Part shown: positions 53,611-62,953 of the stretch, piece after piece | Numbering within the stretch: position 1 is the stretch's first letter | Layout of the letters: each line of letters opens with the position of its first letter | NCBI RefSeq assembly: GCF_021735925.1 | Contig: NZ_WMEA01000001.1 | Location: forward strand, 3,564,001 to 3,628,000 | DNA length: 64,000 bases | Direction of reading: 5' to 3' | From: Loktanella sp. M215 | GTDB taxonomy: Bacteria > Pseudomonadota > Alphaproteobacteria > Rhodobacterales > Rhodobacteraceae | Made by a program: the position numbers and the translations under genes | The notes under the pieces: model-generated | What the model was told of the DNA's origin: nothing | The model's database searches: none | The model's input: the letters and a program-made list of their open reading frames with translations, nothing else

Positions 53611-54543
53611 ATGACGGAAACCGTTGCCATCATCGGCGCAGGCCTCATTGGCCGCTCATGGAGCGTGCTTTTTGCCCGCGCCGGCCATGCGGTGCAGGTC
53701 TGGGATGCTGACCCTGGCGTGCTGGCACGCTTCAAGGACGATATGACCACGCTTTGCGATACTCTGGTGGACGAACGGCTGCTGGAAGACCGCGACGGCA
53801 CCTTGGCCCGTATCCGCACCTGCCCGACGCTGAAGGCGGCGGTGTCAAACGTCGGCTTCGTGCAGGAAAACGGACCCGAAAAGGTCGAGGTCAAGCAAGC
53901 ACTGTTCGCCGAACTTGACGCGGCCACGCCGCCGGACGCGATCATCGCCTCGTCGACCTCTGCCATCGTTGCATCGCGCTTTACCGAAGCTCTGGCGCAC
54001 CGGGGACGTTGTCTGGTCGGCCACCCGGTGAACCCGCCGCACCTTGTGCCGGTGGTCGAACTTTGCCCAGCCCCCTGGACCACGACGACAACCATGGACC
54101 GGGCCGAGGCGATCTATGCCGCCATCGGACAGGTGCCCGTCCGCATGGCCCGCGAACGCGACGGCTTCGTGTTGAACCGGCTGCAAGGCGCGTTGCTGGC
54201 CGAGGCGCTGCGATTGCTCGACGAAGGTGTCGTCAGCGTCGCAGGACTGGACGCCACCATCAAGGACGGGCTGGGGCTTCGCTGGGCCCTGATGGGCCCG
54301 ATAGAAACCATCGACCTGAATGCCCCTGGCGGTATCGTCGATTATGCCAGCCGCTACGGTGGCTTTTATGCGCGACTGGCCGAAGAACCCGCCGGACCGC
54401 AGGTGTTTTCGGTCGATATCGCAGAAAAAATCGCCGCGACGTGGCCGCAAGACCGCAGCCCCGACGCCATCCGCGCCCGCCAGGACAGTCGCGACAAGCG
54501 CCTTGCCGCGCTGCGCCGCCACCTGTCTGCCGACCACATTTAA
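53611..54543 (+). CDS. 3-hydroxy acid/3-hydroxyacyl-CoA dehydrogenase, lambda-crystallin-like
   Basis: The 310-residue NAD-dependent dehydrogenase has the Rossmann motif IGAGLIGRSW, SSTSAIVAS, the catalytic-His segment GHPVNPPHLVPVVEL and RERDGFVLNRLQ, GLGLRWALMGPIE. These fit the lambda-crystallin/L-gulonate 3-dehydrogenase branch better than L-carnitine dehydrogenase. It oxidises a 3-hydroxy acid to a 3-keto acid. The next gene cleaves 3-keto acids, so the pair forms a two-step pathway. ATG 53611 follows AAAGGA, 10 bases after the transporter gene. Confidence 0.82.
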   Translation: MTETVAIIGAGLIGRSWSVLFARAGHAVQVWDADPGVLARFKDDMTTLCDTLVDERLLEDRDGTLARIRTCPTLKAAVSNVGFVQENGPEKVEVKQALFAELDAATPPDAIIASSTSAIVASRFTEALAHRGRCLVGHPVNPPHLVPVVELCPAPWTTTTTMDRAEAIYAAIGQVPVRMARERDGFVLNRLQGALLAEALRLLDEGVVSVAGLDATIKDGLGLRWALMGPIETIDLNAPGGIVDYASRYGGFYARLAEEPAGPQVFSVDIAEKIAATWPQDRSPDAIRARQDSRDKRLAALRRHLSADHI

Positions 54544-54558
54544 CCCAAGGATACCGTC

Positions 54559-55488
54559 ATGGCCCACCCCCGCAAAGTCATCATCACCTGCGCCGTCACC
54601 GGCGCGATCCATACACCCTCAATGTCGGAATACCTGCCGGTCAGCGCGTCAGAAATCGCCGACGCCGCCATCGGGGCGGCACAGGCCGGGGCGGCGGTCG
54701 TCCACCTGCACGCCCGCGACCCGGAAGACGGAAGGCCCGACCAATCGCCAGAAGCGTTTGCGCCGTTTCTGGGCGTCATTAAGCAAGCCTCGGACTGCGT
54801 GGTCAACATTACCACCGGCGGCGCACCGACCATGACCATCGAAGAACGCGTCCGCCCCGCCGCAGCACACCGACCAGAGGTCGCATCGCTCAACATGGGG
54901 TCGATGAACTTTGGCCTGTTCCCGATGCTCAAGCGGTTTCCCGATCTGAAACACCAGTGGGAACGCGATTATATCAGTAACAAGAATATCATCTTCAATA
55001 ACAGCTTTGGCCAGATCGAACACATCCTGACCACGCTTGGCCCGCTTGGCACCCGGTTCGAATTCGAATGTTACGATACCGCGCATCTTTACAATTTGAA
55101 GTATTTCCTCGACGCCGGGTTGGTGAAGGCCCCGCTGTTCATCCAGACGGTCTTTGGCCTGATGGGCGGCATCGGTGCGCACCCCGAAGACGTCATGCAC
55201 ATGAAACGCACGGCGGACAGGCTATTCGGTGACCAATACCGGTGGTCGGTACTGGGCGCGGGCAAGAACCAGCTTCCCATCGCCGCGATGGCCGCCGCGA
55301 TGGGCGGCAACGTGCGGGTCGGACTGGAAGATTCACTCTGGCTTGGACCCGGCCAACTGGCCAAAAGCAACGCCGCACAGGTCACGAAAGTGCGCCAGAT
55401 CATCGAAGGACTGGGACTCGAAATTGCCACCCCCGATGAAGCGCGCGAGATACTGGAACTGAAAGGCGCCGATCAGGTTGGTTTCTGA
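54559..55488 (+). CDS. beta-keto acid cleavage enzyme (BKACE family)
   Basis: The 309-residue protein is a BKACE (DUF849) enzyme. It starts KVIITCAVTGAIHTPSMS, has the metal-binding HLHARDP near residue 48, SLNMGSMNFG near residue 110 and GGNVRVGLEDSLW near residue 255. BKACEs cleave a 3-keto acid with acetyl-CoA to give acetoacetate and an acyl-CoA. Coupled to the upstream dehydrogenase and importer, it suggests catabolism of an imported 3-hydroxy acid. The specificity residues do not let me name the acid. AAGGA lies before ATG 54559. Confidence 0.87.
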   Translation: MAHPRKVIITCAVTGAIHTPSMSEYLPVSASEIADAAIGAAQAGAAVVHLHARDPEDGRPDQSPEAFAPFLGVIKQASDCVVNITTGGAPTMTIEERVRPAAAHRPEVASLNMGSMNFGLFPMLKRFPDLKHQWERDYISNKNIIFNNSFGQIEHILTTLGPLGTRFEFECYDTAHLYNLKYFLDAGLVKAPLFIQTVFGLMGGIGAHPEDVMHMKRTADRLFGDQYRWSVLGAGKNQLPIAAMAAAMGGNVRVGLEDSLWLGPGQLAKSNAAQVTKVRQIIEGLGLEIATPDEAREILELKGADQVGF

Positions 55489-55497
55489 TCCCCCACC

Positions 55498-55512
55498 CGC
55501 GATGACATCGCG
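55498..55512. promoter_or_regulatory. 15-base palindrome after the BKACE gene
   Basis: CGCGATG and CATCGCG flank a single A, 9 bases beyond the stop. It may be a regulator site or an RNA stem; nothing else identifies it. Confidence 0.25.
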
Positions 55513-55578
55513 ATGTGCTACTATCGTAAGCATGAGAGCCATCGCGGGGCCGACAGGGGTAGTGACCGACCGATTCCA

Positions 55579-55601
55579 AAAATCCCGCTAGCGCGGATTT
55601 T
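55579..55601 (+). terminator. terminator of the liv-BKACE operon
   Basis: AAAATCC and GGATTTT enclose an inner CGC-TA-GCG stem with one bulged C, giving a hairpin with A's on the left and four T's on the right. It could end transcription in both directions. Confidence 0.65.
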
Positions 55602-55744
55602 GCAAATTATCAGACCCGCGCCGGCGTCTTGGGTTTCGGTTCCACCTTTCAATTCCTTCTGCCAAAGAAAATTTGCGTTTAACCAGCCTGGTCAATCGTC
55701 CGGACAAACAATAGCGTCGGCCTAATTGTAGTTTTTTAGGCGAC

Positions 55745-57471
55745 ATGAACAAAACCTCTCATCCCTGTGAAATTTGCGAGGGACGTCATGCTTCTGCCAA
55801 TTTCGTAGCGGCACCGCGTCATGTCGCAAGCTGGACCGATCTCGACTTTTCAGAGCAGATGGCCATGCTCGGTGCACTGGGCGCGCATCTGACTGTCGGA
55901 ACACGCATCGAAGTTGAAGCACCGTTTGGCCATCTGACGCTTTCCATAGGAGAAGCCGAACAACCGGCCACCATCCATACCGGCAACGGACCAGCTTTTT
56001 TTCGTCAGTTCGTGAATCATATCGATCATTCACAATCAATCGATCTCGCCGTCGCCTTCGTGATGGAAAGCGGGCTCGTCATGCTGGAGCCCTATCTAAG
56101 GGATCTGCTGGCTCGTGGAGGGCGGCTCCGGCTCGTCGTCGGTGACTACCTCGACGTCAGCGAGCCGGCTGCCCTGCGCCGCCTGTCGGATCTGCCAGGG
56201 GATGCCGCCTGCCATGTGTTCGAGACGGCAGGCGGAAGTTTTCACCCCAAGGCGTGGCTCTTTCGCGCCGCCAACGATACCGGCACAGCGATCGTTGGCA
56301 GTTCGAACCTGACCCGGACCGCCTTGTCTCACGGCATCGAATGGAACCTGAGCGTCGCGCGTGAAAGTGACTGGGAACCCGTCGGACGCGCCTTCGAAGA
56401 GCTGTTGCTGATGCCGCAGGTGAAGCCGATCACGCCGGCCTGGATCGACACATACGCCGCACGGCGCCGCCGCCAGCCGCTCCCGCAGATGGCGCAGGCG
56501 ATCGTCGAGGACGACACGCCGTTGGGCCACCCTGAACCGCACGAGATCCAACGTGAAGCTTTGGCGGCGCTCATGACAGCGCGCGCCAACGGTAACCGCG
56601 CGGGTCTCGCCGTTTTGGCCACCGGGTTGACCGAACGATGCCTCGTCTACGTCGCGCTCACCCGTGCGCGGGACCTGCTGATCGTCGAATGGCCTGACTT
56701 CTGCAAGGCTGATGCGGACACAGTCTGGAGCCTGCTGGTAGAAGAAGGCGGGCTAATGCTCGGCGATGACGCCATCACCGTCGATAAGTCTGTCCATCCG
56801 GCCCAGATCACTATTCACGGAGAAGTCTTCCCCAATATCTTTTCAAGTCCGATCACAGCCTCCGCACCCGAACCCCGGATCTGTCCCGGACGGCGAGAGT
56901 ATCCTGGACCACGAGGCGAACCGCTCTTTCTACGCCCTTCGGATAGCCATGGGGTGGCCGCGCTCTGGTTGCTCAAAAGCTGCTCCCTCGGAACACCGTT
57001 GCCCAAAGACGCATTCCGCGACGCGGGCGAACGCGGCACCGCGCTCCATCTTGCCATGCGGGTGCTGCTCCGACACCCTGAGCGCGCTGACCGCCTTGGT
57101 CCTGCGACCGGTCTGGAAGAGAGCACCCTCGCCGCGCTGAAAAACAGACCGCCGCACTCCGCGACCGGCTGGCCGAGTGCGGTCTGACAGCCCTCCATCC
57201 CGAACTGCCCTTTGATGCGATTCTCCCAGACGGTCCACGAATCCGCGGCACTACGGACCTTTTGGCATGCAGCGCGGATGGAACGAGAGCGGCATTGATC
57301 GACTTCAAATCCCATGGCCCGCAAAGTCCTCTGGAGGCCGCCCGCCCTCACCTCGCCCAACTCAATGATTACGCGCGCGCCGCGAACCTCCTCTGGCCGA
57401 ACCTGCGGATCGAATTTGCGGGCATCCACTTCCTTGGATCGGGAATGTTGATTTGGGGCGTGCCGAGTTAA
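55745..57471 (+). pseudogene. chimeric PLD-like/helicase and UvrD/nuclease gene
   Basis: The N-terminal 290 residues resemble phospholipase-D-like/DEAD helicases: an HKD-like FHPKAWLF (166-173) and GSSNLT (185-190), then the helicase Q-motif PHEIQREALAAL (265-276) and LATGL, the start of Walker A. At residue 295 (about 56627) the sequence jumps without GKT to LVYVALTRARDLL, motif VI of UvrD/AddA-type helicases. The end of a PD-(D/E)XK nuclease follows (GTTDLLA, ALIDFKSH, QLNDYARA). A run of five A's at 57140-57144, one short, shifts the frame: the long frame stops at 57187 while the nuclease continues to 57471. ATG 55745 is the apparent start. It reads as a deletion fusion of two neighbouring defence or repair genes, later frameshifted. 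Confidence 0.75.
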
Positions 57472-57610
57472 TAGCGCCGAGCTACGATTTCTTAGGGTGG
57501 GGCCGTTGAACAGGGATTTCAAGTTCCTCGTCGCGATCCCAAGTCGCGACCAATATTGCGATCACTCGCTCTTTTCCGACTGCGCGACGCCAAGTTGAGA
57601 ATACCGGCCG

Positions 57611-57640
57611 CCGGAACTGATCTCGCTGCATCAGTTCCGG
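57611..57640. repeat. perfect 10-base-stem hairpin in the guaB 3' region
   Basis: CCGGAACTGA and TCAGTTCCGG flank 10 bases. A second hairpin with a related core lies 18 bases away. The intergenic stretch 57472-57774 holds no gene I can support. Confidence 0.5.
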
Positions 57641-57658
57641 AGAACACTATCCAAATCT

Positions 57659-57680
57659 GCATCAGTCGAGCAACTGATGC
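57659..57680. repeat. second hairpin of the pair near guaB
   Basis: GCATCAGT and ACTGATGC form a perfect 8-base stem around CGAGCA. It shares the ATCAGT/ACTGAT core with the hairpin at 57611-57640, and the two could also pair with each other. Both lie between convergent genes. Confidence 0.5.
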
Positions 57681-57774
57681 AATTTCCGAGGCTGGTATGT
57701 TCGCGTCCCGTTCACCTATCGCTCCAAGGCAAGCAACACCAGAAAAAGGAATGAAAAACCAATAAAATCAATGA

Positions 57775-59244
<1,470 letters not shown>

Positions 59245-59400
59245 TCACTTGGCACTGCGCTATTGCATGGAACGGCGGTGGGCAAAAGGCCGAAACGCCG
59301 CACCTGCGCATGGCACCGGTGCGCGTATCATTGCCGACCTGTTCGGTCGGGCCGCCGCCGCGGCGCTTGCGTCATGGCATGGAACACCGCAGAAGACGGT

Positions 59401-60087
59401 ATGAAACCCACCGACGCCATCACGCCGCCGCCGTGGCACCGGTCGCTGCCGCGCCTGATCCTGCGGCTGGCCGTCATCGGCGGCATGGTCTGGGGCGGCC
59501 TTGCCCTGTTCGACTGGCTGCAGGGCCATATCGCGGATCTGGAGGAAGCGGCACGGTCTCGCATGATGACGACCATCGTGATCGTCGCCATCGCAGCTTA
59601 TGCGGCGATCATCGCCATCCCCTTCGTCCCCGCGATCGAGATCGCGATTGCCCTGATGGTGATGGAGGGGCCGATCATGGCTCCCTTCGTCTGGATCGCG
59701 ACCGTGCTGGGGCTGCTCTTGGCTTATGTCATCGGGCGGCGGGTGTCGCTGGACTGGCTGCACGGCATGTTCCGCGACCTGCACATGATCCGCGCCTGCG
59801 ACATGGTGTATCGCATCAAGACAGAGCCGCCGGAAAACCGCCTCGCCAGTCTGTCGGACCGTCTGCCGCGCTGGCTGGCGCCGCTGGCCACGCGCTATCG
59901 CTATGCGATGCTGGCCGTCCTGCTGAATGTGCCCGGAAACGTGGCCCTTGGCGGCGGTGGCGGCATCCTGATGCTGGCGGGCATCAGCCGCCTGTTCGCC
60001 CCCGGCTGGACGCTGCTGACGGTCTGCGTGGCGACAGCCCCCGTCCCGCTGGCGGTCTGGTTCATGGGTGCCGACATCCTCAAGTGA
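59401..60087 (+). CDS. TVP38/DedA-like membrane protein
   Basis: The 228-residue inner-membrane protein has about five hydrophobic segments (LRLAVIGGMVWGGLALF, TTIVIVAIAAYAAIIAIPFV, WIATVLGLLLAYVIGRR, and a C-terminal pair). VLLNVPGNVALGGGGGILMLAGISR near residue 180 recalls the NxxxGGGxG pattern of VTT/SNARE-associated proteins. Function in bacteria is unsettled; relatives affect lipid or metal handling. ATG 59401 is preferred to 59374 because AGAAGA precedes it. Confidence 0.68.
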   Translation: MKPTDAITPPPWHRSLPRLILRLAVIGGMVWGGLALFDWLQGHIADLEEAARSRMMTTIVIVAIAAYAAIIAIPFVPAIEIAIALMVMEGPIMAPFVWIATVLGLLLAYVIGRRVSLDWLHGMFRDLHMIRACDMVYRIKTEPPENRLASLSDRLPRWLAPLATRYRYAMLAVLLNVPGNVALGGGGGILMLAGISRLFAPGWTLLTVCVATAPVPLAVWFMGADILK

Positions 60088-60176
60088 CGCGGGCGGCGCG
60101 CGTCCTGCCGCAACCGCCCTTTCCCCGCGCGCCAAAATCGCTAGGTTGCGGCTGAATTGATCGAAAGCCCCTGCCC

Positions 60177-62219
60177 ATGACCGACCCCCTCGTGATCTTC
60201 ACCCCCTCCGGCAAGCGCGGCCACTTTGCCGTTGGCACGCCGATCCTGACCGCCGCACGGCAGTTGGGGGTCGATCTGGATTCGGTCTGCGGCGGGCGCG
60301 GCATCTGTTCCAAGTGTCAGGTGTCGCCGTCGTTTGGCGAATTCCCGAAACACGGCGTTACGGTCCGCGAAGACGCGCTCAGCCCGTGGAACGCTGTCGA
60401 GCAGCGCTATGACGACATCCGCGGCCTGCCCAAGGGACGGCGTCTGGGCTGTCAGGCGACCGTGCAGGGCGACATCGTCGTCGACGTGCCGCCCGAAAGC
60501 CAGGTCCACCGGCAGGTCGTGCGCAAGGCCGCCAGCGCCCGCGACATCATCATGGACCCGGCGACGAAGCTGCATTTCGTCACGGTGACAGAGCCGGACA
60601 TGCACGAACCCTCCGGCGATCTGGAACGGTTGGCGCTGGCGCTGAAAGAGCAATGGCAGATCGACAACCTGCACGCCCCCCTGCCCGTGTTGCGCAAGCT
60701 GCAGAAGGCGCTGCGGAAAGGAAACTGGGAGGTCACGGTCGCCCTGCACCGCGGGTCGCTGGATGACCAGTATCAGCTGCTGGACATCTGGCCGGGCTTC
60801 CACGAGGGGCGGATCTATGGCCTTGCCATCGACCTCGGCTCGACCACCATCGCGGCGCACCTGTGCGATCTGCGCAACGGCACGGTGCTGGCCTCTGCCG
60901 GTGTGATGAACCCGCAGATCCGCTTTGGCGAGGATCTGATGTCCCGCGTCAGCTACGCCATGATGAACCCCGGCGGCGAGGTCGAGATGACCGCCGCCGT
61001 GCGCGAGGCGATCAACGCGCTGACGGTCGAGATCGCGACCGAGGCCAAGATCGAGGCCGACCAGATCCTCGAGGCCGTCTTCGTCTGCAACCCGGTGATG
61101 CACCACCTGTTGCTGGGGATCGACCCGGTCGAATTGGGTCAGGCGCCCTTTGCGCTGGCGACTTCCGACGCGATGGCGCTGGCCGCGCGCGACATGGACC
61201 TGACGGCGATGAACGCGGCCGCACAGGTCTTTATCCTGCCCTGCATCGCGGGCCATGTGGGGGCCGATGCCGCTGCCGTGGCCCTGTCAGAGGAACCGGG
61301 GAAATCCGAAGACCTCGTGCTGATCGTCGATGTCGGCACCAATGCGGAAATCCTGCTGGGTGACAAGACGCGGGTTCTGGCGTGTTCGTCGCCCACTGGC
61401 CCCGCGTTCGAGGGCGCACAAATCAGCTCCGGCCAGCGCGCTGCCCCCGGTGCGATCGAGCGGGTCGAGATCGACCCGGTGACCAAAGAGCCGCGCTTCA
61501 AGATCATCGGCAGCGACCTGTGGTCCACCGATGACGATTTCGGGACGCCACAGATCACCGGCATCTGCGGGTCCGGCATCATCGAAGCGGTGGCCGAGAT
61601 GCGGATGGCCGGGATCGTTGACCCGAAGGGCCTGATCGGGTCCGCTGACCAGACCGGCACGCCCCGCTGCGTCGAGACGGGCCGCACCCATGCCTATGTC
61701 CTGTACGACGGCACCGCGACGGGCGGGCCGCTGATTTCGGTCACGCAGGGCGACATCCGTGCGATCCAACTTGCGAAATCCGCGCTTTATGCCGGTGCAC
61801 GGCTGCTGATGGACGAGATGGGGGTGGACCACGTGGACCGGATCACGCTGGCCGGGGCCTTTGGCGCGCATATCAGCCCGAAACACGCGATGGTGCTGGG
61901 GATGATCCCCGATGCGCCGCTCGACAAGGTGACCTCTGCCGGAAACGCCGCCGGCACCGGCGCGCGGATCGCACTGTGCTCGGTCGCGGCCCGGCGCGCC
62001 ATCGCCGTCACGGTCCGCCAGATCACCAAGGTCGAAACCGCCATTGCCCCGAAGTTCCAGGAGCATTTCGTCAACGCCAACGCGATCCCCCACGCGACCG
62101 ATCCCTTCCCGCATCTGTCCAGCGTCGTGACGCTGCCGCAGGTCAGCTTCAACCTTGGCGGTGGCGGGAGTGTGGATGCGGACGGGCGCCGGCGCAGGCG
62201 GGCCCGGACGGCGGAGTGA
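60177..62219 (+). CDS. RACo-type corrinoid activation ATPase with 2Fe-2S domain
   Basis: The 680-residue protein starts with a ferredoxin-like 2Fe-2S domain (Cys38, Cys44 and Cys47 in VCGGRGICSKC, a fourth Cys near residue 92 in LGCQA) and continues with a DUF4445-type ASKHA ATPase domain (AIDLGSTTIAAHL near residue 220, VDVGTNAEILLG near 382, AGAFGAHI near 560). Such proteins use ATP to drive reduction of the cobalt in corrinoid methyltransferases back to Co(I). No methyltransferase is seen in the window. The C terminus ends in an Arg-rich tail (DGRRRRRARTAE). Confidence 0.85.
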   Translation: MTDPLVIFTPSGKRGHFAVGTPILTAARQLGVDLDSVCGGRGICSKCQVSPSFGEFPKHGVTVREDALSPWNAVEQRYDDIRGLPKGRRLGCQATVQGDIVVDVPPESQVHRQVVRKAASARDIIMDPATKLHFVTVTEPDMHEPSGDLERLALALKEQWQIDNLHAPLPVLRKLQKALRKGNWEVTVALHRGSLDDQYQLLDIWPGFHEGRIYGLAIDLGSTTIAAHLCDLRNGTVLASAGVMNPQIRFGEDLMSRVSYAMMNPGGEVEMTAAVREAINALTVEIATEAKIEADQILEAVFVCNPVMHHLLLGIDPVELGQAPFALATSDAMALAARDMDLTAMNAAAQVFILPCIAGHVGADAAAVALSEEPGKSEDLVLIVDVGTNAEILLGDKTRVLACSSPTGPAFEGAQISSGQRAAPGAIERVEIDPVTKEPRFKIIGSDLWSTDDDFGTPQITGICGSGIIEAVAEMRMAGIVDPKGLIGSADQTGTPRCVETGRTHAYVLYDGTATGGPLISVTQGDIRAIQLAKSALYAGARLLMDEMGVDHVDRITLAGAFGAHISPKHAMVLGMIPDAPLDKVTSAGNAAGTGARIALCSVAARRAIAVTVRQITKVETAIAPKFQEHFVNANAIPHATDPFPHLSSVVTLPQVSFNLGGGGSVDADGRRRRRARTAE

Positions 62220-62485
62220 ACAACGGGCGCTGCGCGCGAATCGCGGCGCCCCTGATTAACGCATCCTGCCAGCCGGGCGCCGTTGCAGCCTTCAATCCTG
62301 CAACACCGTCGTCGGAAAATCAGTGCAATCCTTCACGCTTTCCGTGTGGATCCTGCGGATCACGCGTGTTTTCCATGCCTTGCCTGTGTGTCGGATTTCT
62401 TGAAAAACTGTCCTAAATCCATGCTTTAGCCGCTACTTAAGGGGCACGGCCACTTCTGATCTCACCTTTGATCAGGAGATACGCC

Positions 62486-62938
62486 ATGCCTTTCGCCAAG
62501 ACCGCCCTGCGCCACCTCGTCCTTGCCGCCAGCCTTGCCACCGCCGTCGTCGCCGCACCGGCCACCGCCCAGCAGACCCTTGTCATCGGCAACGATCGCG
62601 GTGGTCTGGTCGGCCAGCGCGCCCAGCTGATCGAGCGGCTGAAGCGCGCAGGCCAGCGGGTCGAGATCCGCGGCAGCGTCTGCTATTCCTCCTGCACGAT
62701 GTATCTGGGTGCGGGCAACGTCTGCGTCGATCCGCGCACCTCTTTCGGGTTTCACGGTCCCAGCCGCAGCGGACGCCCCCTGCCCGCCGACCAGTTCGAC
62801 AAGTGGTCCCGCATCATGGCGCAGTATTACAGCCCGCAACTGCAGCAGTGGTTCATGACGCAGGCCCGCTACAGCATCACGACCGTGACGCAGATCTCGG
62901 GGCGAGATCTGATCGCGATGGGCTACCGGACCTGCTGA
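62486..62938 (+). CDS. periplasmic ClpP-like protein
   Basis: The 150-residue product has a Sec signal peptide (about residues 1-29, ending TATAQQ). The mature part contains GSVCYSSCTMYLGAGN and SFGFHGPSRSG, which match the layout of ClpP-like periplasmic proteins, with a Ser in SSCT and a His in FHGP as candidate active-site residues. Cysteines in the same region may form disulfides. AGGAGA precedes ATG 62486 and lies in the right arm of a short hairpin (CTGATC/GATCAG, 62456-62475). Function unproven. Confidence 0.6.
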   Translation: MPFAKTALRHLVLAASLATAVVAAPATAQQTLVIGNDRGGLVGQRAQLIERLKRAGQRVEIRGSVCYSSCTMYLGAGNVCVDPRTSFGFHGPSRSGRPLPADQFDKWSRIMAQYYSPQLQQWFMTQARYSITTVTQISGRDLIAMGYRTC

Positions 62939-62953
62939 TGCCGCAGCGCGGTC

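Noticed and set aside
53611-54543. L-carnitine dehydrogenase assignment
   Set aside because: Landmark segments fit the lambda-crystallin/L-gulonate dehydrogenase branch better; the BKACE neighbour alone does not prove carnitine.
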